Assembly: GCF_018991925.1 (NCBI RefSeq)
Contig: NW_024737042.1
Span: 17,699,287 to 17,763,286, forward strand
Direction of reading: 5' to 3'
Length of the DNA: 64,000 nucleotides
From: Homarus americanus
Lineage: Eukaryota > Arthropoda > Malacostraca > Decapoda > Nephropidae
Positions 10,448 to 21,432 of the stretch are shown one piece after another. The notes beneath the pieces are model-generated. The model saw nothing but the letters and a program-made list of their open reading frames with translations, searched no databases and was not told where the DNA came from. Made by a program: the position numbers and the translations under genes. Position 1 is the first letter of the stretch. Every line of letters begins with the position of its first letter.

Positions 10448-11155
10448 CCAATGCTCTAAGGTTCGGTAGGCCAGTAGAAGGTTTGCCCTCCCAATGCGTG
10501 TGTGGTTCTTCCTATGACGTCGATCACGCCATGGTGTGCAAGAAAGGGGGCTTCATATGCATGAGGCATGACGAAGTAATGGATCTCACAGCAAATATGT
10601 TGAAGGAAATCTGCCGTGATGTCAGGGTAAAACCGACCCTCCTTCTATTGGACAGTAAGATTTTCCAACATAGGACTTCAAACACATCCAACGAAGCCCG
10701 TGTTGACGTCAGTGCTCGAGGATTCTGGACGCGGGGACAACGAGCTTTCTTCGACATCAGGATTTTTGATCCCATGGCCACATGTCACCGTGACCTAGCT
10801 CTCGATGCTGCACATAGGAGGAACGAGAACGACAAGAGAAGGGCATATGGGGAGAGAATTCAAAACGTTGATTATAGGCAGCTTCACTCCTCTAGTGTTC
10901 ACAACGTCTGGTGGGATGGGACCAAGTGCAAGATGTTTCTACGCCAGACTCGCAGAGGTGATATCCGAACAGAAGCAGCAGCCCAGAAGTTATGTTATAG
11001 CCTGGATGAGATGTCGACTGTCCTTCTCTCTCCTTCGGTCGGCTTTGCTCTGCCTCAGGGGAACGAGAGCATCGGCCCCAAAGCCGACAACAGTTGCAGA
11101 TATTGACTATGAGGATACAGTCACTGAATGCCGCATAGATCTGCGGCTCAACTAA
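10448..11155 (+). pseudogene. REL-RT copy 1, Cys-His module and endonuclease-like domain
   Basis: The frame opens in ALRFGRPVEGLPSQ and runs through CVCGSSYDVDHAMVCKKGGF (a C-x-C...H-x4-C cluster) and an RHDEV stretch. Next comes an endonuclease-like part, ARVDVSARGFW...AFFDIRIFDP, and NVDY. Here one extra base shifts the frame. The continuation GSFTPLVFTTSGGMGPSARC to LLRSALLCLRGTRASA is in the +2 frame and ends at 11155. The Cys-His cluster followed by D...DxR resembles the CCHC-plus-restriction-like endonuclease tail of R2/NeSL-type non-LTR elements. That comparison is inference; family membership is supported by three copies in the window. Confidence 0.75.
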
Positions 11156-11270
11156 CCTAACACAGAAAGGATAGATACTTATGTATTAGGATATTTAATA
11201 TTAAGGTAATAAAATGGTGGCGAAGGTATGACTATTGGGGAGGCTGGAGGCCTATAAGTAGTAGTAGTAA
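11156..11270 (+). other. REL-RT copy 1 3' UTR and tail
   Basis: About 100 bp matching copy 2 (GTATTAGGATATTTAATATT, ATAAAATGG, TGGAGGCC), then a short TAGTAGTAG run. Copy 2 ends in a longer run of the same trinucleotide, so this marks the 3' terminus. Confidence 0.7.
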
Positions 11271-11618
11271 TGTGTGTGTGTGTGTGTGGCGATGGGGACA
11301 GGCAGAGATGACTGCCGGAAGTCTCTAGTCACAACTCTGAACATGGGTGGCTTAGAAAAGATTATCGTTTATGTACTGGGATCTAGGCAGCAGTGCAATC
11401 CGGTCCTGTCTCTGCGACTGAGCAGCCCTCTCGAGGACCCACTCTGCTCACCCCATTTGGCGAGGGGGCTAGAAAAGGTGCCCTAAGCACAGCGTGCCTG
11501 AAGAACCAACCTGACTGGTCAACCGCACCCAGTAAGGTCATCCTTATGCGGTCGAAAACACAATCATAATCACAGACCAAAACAAAAATAAACTATACAA
11601 CTTCTTATGGTCGCTTAA

Positions 11619-12290
11619 TTGAATGTCATGACTCTTCTGGATACTGGCACAAATGAGCATCCTCAAATAAAAACATCCCTTGTGACAAAAAAGCTGGCTA
11701 GTTATAACATTGATATAAAGCAGCCATTAGTGAGTCCCGGCTCCCAGGCGAGGGTTGATTCACAGAACCGGGGGTCTGTCTATATCTTCTTTTGGAAGAG
11801 TAAGCCTACTGTGGAGAGAAAACACATTTATGGAGTTGACTTTGCCTACATAGGCTAACTGAAATGCCTGTTGGGATCAACGAGCGCCTCACGACGCTCC
11901 GAGTCCCACTGAATAACTCACGTCAAGCCTTCTTTATCAGTGCATACGCCCAAACACTGGATGCAGAGGATGACATCAGGGATGCCATTTATGCCGACCT
12001 CGACGTAGTGCTAACCTCTATCCCAAGACAAGGCCTATTACTCCTCAGCAAGTGAGGTGCACATAACCTCACTATCACCAATATCTTGTTTAGGCAGGTC
12101 GACAAGTTCAAGGGTTCGTGGCAACACCCACAATCCAAACATTGGCAACTCATTGACTACATCATTGTCAGAGAAAGAGATCGCCTAGATCTCACCCAAA
12201 CCATGAGTGGCTCAGACCACTGTGAAATTGATCGTCAGCTTGTCAGAGCCAAGCTCTCACTTCAAGTCGCCCCAAAACGGCGAAGGGAAT
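11619..12290 (+). pseudogene. LINE endonuclease domain
   Basis: Begins NVMTLLDTGTNEHPQ, then KKLASYNIDI, GINERLTTLRVPL, FFISAYAQTLDAEDDIRDAI, IIVRERDRLDL and SGSDHCEIDRQLVRAKLSL. This is the exonuclease/endonuclease/phosphatase fold that nicks target DNA. Stops and frameshifts split it into at least three frames, and the Glu-containing second motif is degraded. Confidence 0.85.
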
Positions 12291-12639
12291 AGACTTCCAG
12301 AAGACGATTTAACACTAAGCGTCTGGAGGATCAATTGGTAGCACATGCCTTCAGAGTGCAGCTCAAACATGGGCTGATAAGCAACCCGACAACAAACAAT
12401 CCAAATCCCAGTGCCGAATGGGGTATTCACGATACTGTCAAGACAAAAACCTGCAGAGAGACCCTCAGCCAGATCGAAAGAATATACCAGGATAGATTTG
12501 ATGAAAATTACCCAGAAACAAATGTGCTCGTCGATGATAAACGTGCTGCTTTGACTGACTGGTAGAACAGACCTCAGTCTCGAACCAAAGCTGTTACCTT
12601 CCGCAAGAAGAAAGCGGCAGCCTAGCACGAACTTTTAAA

Positions 12640-13900
12640 TTCCACTAAAACATTTTATAGTCCAATGTCTCATGGCACAGCCCCTTTCCACTCATTCGAC
12701 AGTAAATCCCTAGTTAAAGACGAAGAAGACATCCATGAGCGCTGGAAAGAGCACAGCCATTCGCTACTCAATCGAAACACCAATGCAGGTGTCTTGACTA
12801 CCCAGCAAGTTTCTCAGCATCCAGAGCTGACCCACCTCAGCTATCCTCCATCCCTGGATGAGATAGCTGGTAGCTACTACCATCAAACAGATGAAATATA
12901 ACAAAGCCTCAGGGCCTGATGGAATCCCAGCCGAGGTGTATAAAGCAGGAGGACCTCTACTTACCAGCTGTCTCCACCCTCTGTTGGAGATTATATAGGA
13001 AACTGAGGAAATCTCCCAAGCTCTTAAAGACGCCTCCATCATCAATATTTATAAGAACAAGGGAGACCGGTCAGACTGTGGTAACTACTGCGGGATCTCG
13101 CTGCTGTCTGTAGCTGGCAAGATTATCGTCAGAGTTCTCCTAAACAGACTTCTTCCTCAGGCGGAAAATTTCCTCCCATAATCTCAATGCGGCTTTAGAC
13201 CATCATGTGGAATCACTGATATGATCTTTGCTGCCCGCCAAATACAGGAAAAGTGCAGAGAACAGCGTCGTAACCTGTACATCGCCTTCATCGACCTACC
13301 CAAGGTTTGTGACTCGGTCAACGGAGATTCCCTCTGGCGGACCCTCAGCTGTTTTGGCTGCCCACCAAAATTCGTTGCCATTGTGAGGTAACTCCACGAT
13401 GGCATGAACGACAGTGTCCTGCACAATGGCTCCCATTCTGAGTTCTTCCCCATCCTAACGGGTTAAAGCAAGGATGTGTACTGGCACCAACTCTCTTTTC
13501 CATATACTTGGCTGCCTTCCTTACTCGGCAGCTTCCATTACTGAGCTTCATTATGCAGATGACCTCACCCTTGTTGCTCACACTAAGCGTGACCTATAGG
13601 AGATCCTGAACACCTACACAGATGCGTATGCACACTTCGACCTTGAGGTGAATGTACGTAACTCAGATTCTCTTTCAGCCTGCCCCTGGTTCAACCACAC
13701 CCCCACAGTCTATCCAGTTTAACGGTACTACCCTCTCTAATGTTACCCACTTTCGGTATCTCGGCTCCCACCCGTCCCCATCGCGGACATCGTTGAAGAG
13801 ATTCAGCATTGGATCAGATGTGCATCTGAAACCTTTGGCAGATTTCGAAACCATGTCTTCAGCTGTAGGGAGCTGAAATTACCTACAAAGTTACACGTAT
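12640..13900 (+). pseudogene. LINE reverse transcriptase domain
   Basis: Recognisable pieces in order: EDIHERWKEHSHSLLNR, NKASGPDGIPAEVYKAGG, INIYKNKGDRSDCGNY, ISLLSVAGKIIVRVLLNRLL, CGFRPSCGITDMIFAARQIQ, LYIAFIDLPKVCDSVN and YADDLTLVAHTKRD (catalytic YADD near 13555). At least six frame changes or stops make it non-functional. Confidence 0.85.
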
Positions 13901-14389
13901 ATCTAGCAGTGGTCCTCCCCACCCTTCTATATGGCAGCAAGACATGGGTCACATACAGGAGGCACATTAAGGAACTTGAAAACTTTCACCAATGTCGTCT
14001 ACGTTCCATCCTCTGAGTTCGGTGGGAAGACAAGAGAACAAATCCCAGTATTCTTGCTGACACCAACTGTAGAAGCATCGAGGCTACCATTATCCTTGAA
14101 CAACTACGCTGGACTGGCCATGTTACCCGCATGGACGACAGTAGACTGCCAAAGCAACTACTTAACAGTCACCGAACGAATAGTAAACGTAACGTTGGCG
14201 GGCAACCGAAAAGTTTAAGGATAGTCTTAAGACTAACCTGAAAAAGTGCCAAATCGACCTCTTCACCTGTGAGACGATTACTCCACACCATAATGCTTGT
14301 AGGAGCAACACACCATAAGGTGTCACTACTTTCGAGTTAGCCCGACTGCATAACGAGGCAGACTAGCGCCAACGCCGTAAAGACGTTGC

Positions 14390-14583
14390 CACTGCCCCTC
14401 CCACACTAGATGTAGCACCCCACATGTGCAACATCTGTGATCGACCCTGCCAGTCTCGTATCGGCCTCTTTAGTCACCTCAGAACTCACCAACCTAGGTA
14501 GCATCCTTAATAACTCATATCATTGTATCATAGCTGGATGATCGTCATACGTGATTCCGAGTGACAGCAAAGTAGTAGTTGTA
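14390..14583 (+). pseudogene. LINE C-terminal zinc finger and 3' end
   Basis: MCNICDRPC...GLFSHLRTH gives a C-x2-C...H-x4-H-like finger (HLRTH follows SH). It is followed by the shared 3' sequence GTGATTCCGAGTGACAGC and a GTAGTTGTAG tail. Homologous to 4546-4715. Confidence 0.75.
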
Positions 14584-14735
14584 GTGTGTATGTGTGTGTT
14601 TAATTTCATCATCCCACAAAATATTCTCACGCAAGAACATAAACGAAAAATTTGATTCAGTTTACAACAAATGACCCGGCAAGAAATCATCTGTGAGACA
14701 GTAGTTGTGTGACATGAACAGTGTCCAACAACATC
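14584..14735. repeat. Module A, copy 2
   Basis: A TG-rich run, then TTTAATTTCATCATCCCAC and a block ending ACATGAACAGTGTCCAAC, matching 4381-4528 with a roughly 20-bp length difference. Here it follows the LINE tail; at 4.4 kb it precedes one. Confidence 0.7.
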
Positions 14736-16159
14736 ATCTCTTACCACCTTATCCTTGCTTGTATTCACCACTTAAGTGATATCATAAAGTGAACAGTCTA
14801 GTATAAATAGTCATGTAAATATTATTAAGAATATTTTGTAAACTCAAGGAATAGTTAATAATTACTCGTCTGTCACGTGGTCATTGGACTTTTAGCCAGG
14901 ATGATTAATTACCTTACCCAAGACACTGCGAGTGATCATCTCAGGTGAAGGTATCGGTCACCAGTACAAACCAACTCTTATTGTTATTACCATGAAAACT
15001 AAAATTACATTATACCCAAACTTATGTCGTTATCATCATGAAATGAATCTGGAATAATTCCTACACTAAATGCTCACTGCAGTTCACTTGTTAAAGTGAA
15101 CTGCGCCGGCCGTCACCATGTGCACAGAAGGTAAGTTTCTCTCTTAACATTATCAGACATTAATCTCTGTGGTTGTAGTCGTAGCAGGGAAATTAAGACG
15201 TGGTATATGTTTGCTGTTATATGAACACACTCAAACTTGTAATGAAAAATGTCTGGAATTTCAAAATAAGTTTAATATGAAGAGACTAATCAAGATAATA
15301 ATTTCTTCACTGGAGTTTATGGAAAATATTAGCATGGAATTCGTTATAAACTCAACTCTCAAGGGACTCGTAATGTAAATTGTATAAGCAAATATTATCC
15401 TAAATTTCTTTCAAGGAACAGTAACAGTTAGAAGTAAATTGTATAGAAAGAAGTTGGACATAGAGAGTTTAAACAGACCGAAGGATTAATTGCTCTAATG
15501 TATCCACCGTCGACACTAATGCTGGTCAACACAGTACCACTAACTAACAGCCATCGTCCATTACTCACAAAAGTTTTTATTGACAGAAAATTAATTCCAA
15601 GAGCAGACTATTGAGTCATGAGGAACCATTACCATCACGAGCACCAGTTCTCACCAACCAACTTCACCTCCCGGCCCGCCACCAGCTGTTACGCCACACT
15701 GCTTAAGGTGAAGCTTCTTAGTCCTTACAAACTATAAACCGGTATTTGCGACTCGACTTAGTCTAAACTGCTGTACTTGTGGTCTTAATAACTGGCGTCT
15801 CTGGCTCATTACCTTCACGGAGCAAATCTAATTAGTTATGTAAAAGTCCTCATAGAAATATATTTTCACTGAAGCAAATGTTAATTGGATGGCTTCGATG
15901 GTTTCTCAGATTTAAGTACAGTGGTCACTACTCTCTCGCCTGACTTGGGTGTCTAAACATGGCTTCCCGTCTTTGCAGGCTTAGAAAAGAGGCACCTGAT
16001 AGTACGTCGTCCAGGTGTGGGCTTCTCTGGGTGTGGTCGAGGAATTCTTCAACAGACTCTCTCTACATGAGGCATCAAGAGTATTATTTTTGATATATCC
16101 TGAAGAGCGTATCTTTCCTCGCTTGCTATTATGTACTACAGAGAGCAACACAATAAGGG
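14736..16159. other. No gene seen
   Basis: AT-rich DNA without a supported gene. A perfect 11-bp inverted repeat (15079-15104) precedes an ATG in good context followed by a GTAAGT donor-like site at about 15129. No further exon could be supported. Confidence 0.4.
15079..15104. repeat. Perfect 11-bp palindrome with nuclear-receptor-like half-sites
   Basis: Arms GCAGTTCACTT and AAGTGAACTGC around a GTTA loop. The arms contain AGTTCA and TGAACT, similar to nuclear-receptor half-sites, but the 10-base spacing is not that of a standard ecdysone response element. Function unknown. Confidence 0.6.
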
Positions 16160-16495
16160 GATTTAGTACACGCACGCACGCACGACTTTACAAAGGCATT
16201 CGACCTAGTCGACCACAATTTAATCATCAACAAAACTATTGACCTCGGGTTTCGGAGAAGTCTTATACCATGGATTACTGACTTCCTAAGTGACCGATGC
16301 CAAGCCGTACGCTTCCGAGGGGCTGTCTCCACCTTTCAGTCACTCACCTGTGGCATCCCCCAAGGCACCAAGACGGGACCGCTCTGCTTCCTCATGCATA
16401 TCAATGATGCCCGGAGATAAACTCCTGCTCGTTTGAAATATGTCGACGACTGTACCATTGGGATCAGTGTGAGCAACTCGGCTCCTGACTTATTA

Positions 16496-16567
16496 TTTTT
16501 TTTTTTTACGGGGATTAGCCCACCCGGGCACAGGTCACTGACCCACATCGGGGCCTGGGGGGCGAAA
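16496..16567 (+). repeat. 70-bp interspersed module, copy 2
   Basis: Poly-T, ACGGGGATTAGCCCACCC, GGGCACAGGTCAC and CCTGGGGGGCGAAAA. This matches the reverse complement of 11-84. It lies inside the CR1/Jockey LINE and is followed directly by a trinucleotide microsatellite. Confidence 0.75.
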
Positions 16568-16642
16568 ATATAATAATAATGATGATAATGATAATGATAA
16601 TGATAATGATAATGCTACTAATACTAATACTAATACTAATAC

Positions 16643-16728
<86 letters not shown>
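16568..16728. repeat. (ATA/ATG)n microsatellite
   Basis: Trinucleotide run with ATG, ACT and ATA phases. Translations give homopolymeric peptides on both strands. Confidence 0.95.
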
Positions 16729-16732
<4 letters not shown>

Positions 16733-17810
16733 CACTGTAATATTAATAATAAAGAACCATAAAGAAATACAAAAATGAAAAACAAAAATAAATAGTGAGA
16801 AACGATATATGTATGTTGTGTTGTCAAAGTAAGAGAAACAATTGAGACCCTGCAATTGTGTGTAAATGAGGCAGGATGTCAGATCAGCAACCTGGGACTT
16901 TGTCACAATTTTCGTGATGCCAGAATATATTGAACAGGTTCCAAAATTGGGCCACTAATAACCATGTCATTATCAACCAAACCAAGACTATGGTTATGCA
17001 TACCACCCTCTCCTGTGACTTTGTCCCGAGTTCCACCAAACTGCTTCGCGTTACTATAGATAACAAACTAAATTGGAAAGCACACGTCAAAGCAATTGTA
17101 AAATCTTCCAGTTTTCGTCTCCACCTCCTCCGTCGTCTCAAGTCCCTTGGAGTTTCCGTGTCCGAACTCCTCAGTGCTTGCTCAACATTCATACTTCCAA
17201 AGCTCACCTATGCTTTCCCTGCCTGGTCTTCCTCCCTAAATGCCCTCACAACGAAACACTTAGAAAAAGTGCAAAAGAGGGCATGCAAGATTATTCTCTC
17301 CCCTCCTACTCCACATATCAAGAAGCGCTCAACACACTGACCCTCTCGGCTCTCTTTGATCATTACCGCGACCTAATCTGCAAATTTGAGGATGTTTCTA
17401 CCTCATCCTCGACACCAACTCCTGCTCCCATTCGACATCCTGATATCCTCCGTCCGCGAATTGCTGTTCGACACTACAACCGCATCCAGTCCATACGAGC
17501 ACGTATTGATCGTTTAAGAACAGCCCAATCCCAACCACTGTAGAAATTATCAACAACTTGTAGTTAATCTGTGTGTTCACTCACAGCCAGTCTTATTTTT
17601 GTATTGTTAATATTTTGAAATTCCCTGTTGTATGACCTTCCTCCTGCCTTGTTATTGTATATCATATTTGTATCACTTATGTTACTTGCATATTCTTGCA
17701 TATTATTTGTCAATCAAGTGACCCATTCCCGAATTACCCAACTGTATATTTTCAGCTTTCTGGCTGCCATGTTCTTTTAATGAACCGTTAATTATTATAT
17801 TATTATTATT

Positions 17811-19891
17811 ACACACACACACAAAGCAAACGCTATATGTATATGAAAATATATAAAATATACATACAAACTAATTTCTTAGTTAATTTACATACATAAG
17901 ACTGTTTTATGAATATATAAAGAAAAAATTCAGAATTTCCCTCGTAGTTGTTGGTATTAGAGTTAAGTGTACTGTACCTGTGTTAAGACTGGTATGCGGC
18001 TGATGGTGTCCGACTGGAAGGTACTGCCACTCCAACTGTCACTTACACGCACAAACACAGTCAAGCGAACAAAATCTTGTGCTGCGTCAAGCACACCCAA
18101 AGGTAACGGTAAAATACATATCCATTTCGTATCCCGGTGAGGAATCCGAGTTATGCAATATTCTCAGCTAATGGGATTTTTTTTCTGAAATCCGAAGAAA
18201 CAGAAACTTCCCCCTCCCCCAAACACGGCGAAAAATCCCAAGTTGCAAAAGCTACTTATAGAGAATGTGGATGATGACGAAGTTTCCCTAAAAACACCAG
18301 AGGGAGTGACGCATGTGGTGTTGGCGGTATATTTCAATTATTACGCAGCTCAAGTGATCCGTGTCACATCTGCCGTTGATTCCGAAGTTCTAAAGTTATA
18401 ATAACACGGTACATTATCAGGTTATGGAGCTGAGTCACGTGACGAGAGAACAAATGTCAAGAAATGAGAGCCCGGGGCTCACCAGAGAGTGAAAGGAGGC
18501 TGAGAGGGTGAGAGAGAGACAGAAGGAGAGAGAGAGGAAAAGAGTTATAGAGGGAAAGGTGTAAAAATACAGTGAAGGGAGGAAGGGAGGGAGGAAAGGG
18601 ATAAAGGAGAGACAAGAGAGAGTGGTATATAACTCTCAAATATCTGATGACATTTGCTGTCTCGTTATCTCTCTCAGTATCTCTGTCCTGTCTCTGTTAC
18701 CCTCTTTCCGTTCACCGTATTCCTGTCTCTGTCTTTATCTCTACTTTTCCCCATCCCGTTTCTCTCTATCTCTCTTTTGTTATTTTCCATAATTACTCTC
18801 CAGAATAAGGGTAGCCAAGGGGATGGATGAAAATGTTCCTCCCTCGTTATCTAGGACCAGGCCTGTTTTATCCTACATCAAATAATATTAAGACAACGTA
18901 ATACTGAGCATTTTATGGGTTGTGAGGGACGACTTTATACATTCATTTATGGCAAAAACAAGTCTTCCTTTGGATTTGGCGAGGAGTCGTGTGAACCATT
19001 GTTTTCCTTCTGTTGATTTGTGAATCGTGTGACATAAATCTATTGCGATAGGATTTTTTCCAATGAGAGTATAAAGGGACGTGGAAAGTGATGACTGGTA
19101 GCTTGCAGGAGTCAGTTATAGTATTTTGTTCACCGACGTAGAAAAAACGCTCTTGTAGTCATCTATTCAGGGTCGTCGATTTACACGAACGAGATTTAAG
19201 GACCAATCTTAGCGTCGTCCTTAAGACAATAGAAAGCAGAGGGCCAAGTAAACATTTGTTAATTTTAAGTAGAATGACACGACCTAATAGCTCCCACGTG
19301 AAAACTATTGATTTCTTTTAAATTCAGCTTAGTAAAGGACAACACTGTGAGCACATTCATCGAATAATTCCAGAGGATATATGAGACAATTTTGTAGACT
19401 TCAGGAGTTTGCATGTTGGTCACGTTAACTTGGTGTCGTACTTTAGGTGTAGTTAGTTTTGTGTGAGTAGTACTGTATATGAGTTGAATAGTATTGTAGT
19501 TTGCTATAATAATGGAAGACAGTGATAGTTGGTGTGCTTTCTTCCATGTCTCACGTGGCTCTATTCCTTTATACACTGGAACTGTCTGTCTTCTTCTAAC
19601 TCAACAAGTTACTATTGTTGTATGAGAGACACAGAGGAGGGCGGGCCAGTCAGCATTAAGAATCAAGCATGAACTCCGCATGCTTCCCTGTTGGGCGCTG
19701 TAATGCTTCTGTGCTTTGCCTTCGAGAGGATGTTAGAGGGCGCCCAATAAACTAGCCCCCGTACTGTCAGGGGTGATTCTCTCAGGGGATATTGTGGTCA
19801 TTCTCGTCTCAAACGTCGAGAAAAACAATACCAGTGGTTATTGTTTTATTTCATTGTGGCTTCTTTAATGATAACAATTATCGCAACAACA
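17811..19891. other. No gene seen
   Basis: No coding region or RNA gene could be supported. It includes a purine-rich patch (about 18480-18640) and an unassigned GC-richer stretch (19620-19790). Confidence 0.45.
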
Positions 19892-19942
19892 ATAACAACA
19901 ATAATAATAATAATAATGATAATAATAATGATAATAACAACA

Positions 19943-19977
<35 letters not shown>

Positions 19978-20010
19978 AATAATGATAATAATAATGAAAA
20001 TAATAATAAC

Positions 20011-20061
<51 letters not shown>

Positions 20062-20064
20062 AAT

Positions 20065-20100
<36 letters not shown>
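19892..20100. repeat. (AAT)n microsatellite with AAC and GAT variants
   Basis: About 200 bp of variant AAT trinucleotides. The apparent Asn-, Ile- and Met-rich open frames on both strands come from this repeat and should not be annotated as proteins. Confidence 0.96.
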
Positions 20101-20101
<1 letters not shown>

Positions 20102-21400
20102 TCTCGGGAGCTACTTATCACAGTTTAAATCAATTACTGTAATATGCGAGAGACACCGAACTCGAACATTAGTTACGACTAAGACTGTACCATCCTGTTA
20201 ATACAGTGGAATAACTGAATTATAATCAGAGACCACTTGGGAAGTTGCGATATGAGTGGGCAAGAGCCGGGGATAAGGGCTGGAATGCTCAGAAACTTGT
20301 ATATATTCAAAACAGCGAATAGGTCTTCAAGTTATATCTATGTGTGGGCGATGGGTTACTCTGCCTCCTCTCGGTCCTTGGTTAGTCAACACCTAAACCA
20401 TTCCTTGGTGGCCTTTACTGACCGCCTCAGGTGTGTACCCCACACAACCTACGACTCACAAACACGTCATCAATCATCTCTTTGGAAACTCATCCTTGAT
20501 CACAAGACCAACAACAACAACAACAACACCTTCTTCAGGAGATCCGTCATAATCCTCCAACAAACTCGACCTCGTAGTTTTCTTCCCTTCACAAGTCTCA
20601 ACACCTTTCATTTCTGTTTCTCACACAGCTCAGAAATCTTTCTTAAATGTCTGTCCATCGTCTTTCGCATAGCGTCGTGAACTCTCTATTTTTATATTCC
20701 ACTCAGCCGCATGTATCCAATAATCCCTCTTGTTGACAGCAGTAGAGGCGCCACCTACACCCGGGCCTGATACACTTTTAGTAATAATATCTTTTGCTTT
20801 TAATTTTTTGCAGAAAGCTCCTTATTTTTCCTCGTTCATCACCCCCCCAACCACCACGAGAAAAGTCTTTACTTATCCCACAAAATACTGAAGATCCTAT
20901 TTTTGATGGGCCAATTCCTGAAGTCATTTACAGATTGAAACATCGCTCCATGGTCTATAATTACAACGTAAGCCCGCAGTAAGTATCAATAACCCCCCAT
21001 TACAACATTTAGCCGTCACGTAATGAACATAAGACAACAATTTCTCGGTAATATATATAATAATGTAATCATTATATAACAGACGTTAATCAATATCTTT
21101 AAATACGCGTTGATATCATGATTAAAGGGTTGATAGCATAGAATAATACCTGTTATTTACTCAGCTAATTAGCAAGAAATGAGTATAGAACCGCCGGCCT
21201 CGTCAAAGCTTTGTAATGACTTGCGTATACATTGTCATTAGCGCAGTTTTCTTGAAGGTTCCTGGTGCGGCAAACTCTTTAATTATACCAAATGTTGAAT
21301 AAATACAGTGAAGGGAGCAGGAGGAACTGATGCAGAGATACAGTAGATGTAAGACGAACACTCATAAGAAATAACATAAAGAATAATAATAAAAAAAGGA

Positions 21401-21401
<1 letters not shown>
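20101..21401. other. No recognised gene
   Basis: A 147-codon open frame (20237-20680, +) has no motif I recognise. It contains a Asn run from a CAA repeat and is Ser/His-rich. I regard it as unproven. The rest is AT-rich. Confidence 0.4.

Positions 21402-21432
<31 letters not shown>

Larger units (their letters stand above)
4732..11260 (+). mobile_element. REL-RT non-LTR element, copy 1 (split by Gypsy E1)
   Basis: Two coding pieces of one element flank Gypsy E1: 4732-5000 and 10448-11155. Joining them across the CCAAT target duplication keeps one reading frame through TDAN|ALRFG, and the order matches the uninterrupted copy at about 60.4 kb (TDAIALMYG). The element is 5'-truncated: it starts after the reverse-transcriptase core and keeps only the region downstream of RT, the Cys-His module and the endonuclease-like domain. 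It ends in a 3' UTR with a short TAG run at about 11256. It belongs to a family I recall from cnidarian and other invertebrate genomes. The R2-like assignment is inference. Confidence 0.75.
11290..14583 (+). mobile_element. APE-type non-LTR retrotransposon (RTE-like), decayed
   Basis: Nearly full-length in layout but with many stops and frameshifts: an untranslated leader, an apurinic-type endonuclease, a reverse transcriptase, and a C-terminal C2H2-like finger followed by a GTAG-rich 3' end. The phrase order (MTLLDTGTNEHPQ; ISAYAQTLD; NKASGPDGIPAEVYKAGG; RWTGHVTRMDDSRLPKQLL; CNICDRPC) matches the LINE family often mis-annotated as 'craniofacial development protein 2-like' in invertebrates. 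The clade name RTE-like is my recollection. A second, tail-only copy lies at 4530-4715. Confidence 0.88.
16160..17810 (+). mobile_element. CR1/Jockey-type LINE remnant with an insertion
   Basis: The RT core is present as KAFDLVDHNLIINKTIDLGF, TCGIPQGTKTGPLCFL and KYVDDCTIG (YVDD) up to about 16483. Then about 430 bp of foreign sequence intervenes. The reading frame resumes with ILNRFQNWATNNHVIINQTK, LEKVQKRACKIIL and, after a frameshift near 17320, EALNTLTLSALFDHYRDL, ending at the stop at 17540. The 5' half, including the endonuclease, is missing. The 3' UTR runs to an ATT/CA-rich end near 17810. Confidence 0.85.

Noticed and set aside
15118..15135. First coding exon of a host gene
   Set aside because: Four codons with a donor-like GTAAGT are not enough without a supported second exon. 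Kept only as a low-interest observation.
19792..20142. Asn- or Ile-rich open frames
   Set aside because: Translation of an (AAT)n microsatellite on both strands.
20237..20680. 147-codon frame as a real gene
   Set aside because: No recognised motif, includes a repeat-encoded Asn run, and lies among AT-rich non-coding DNA.
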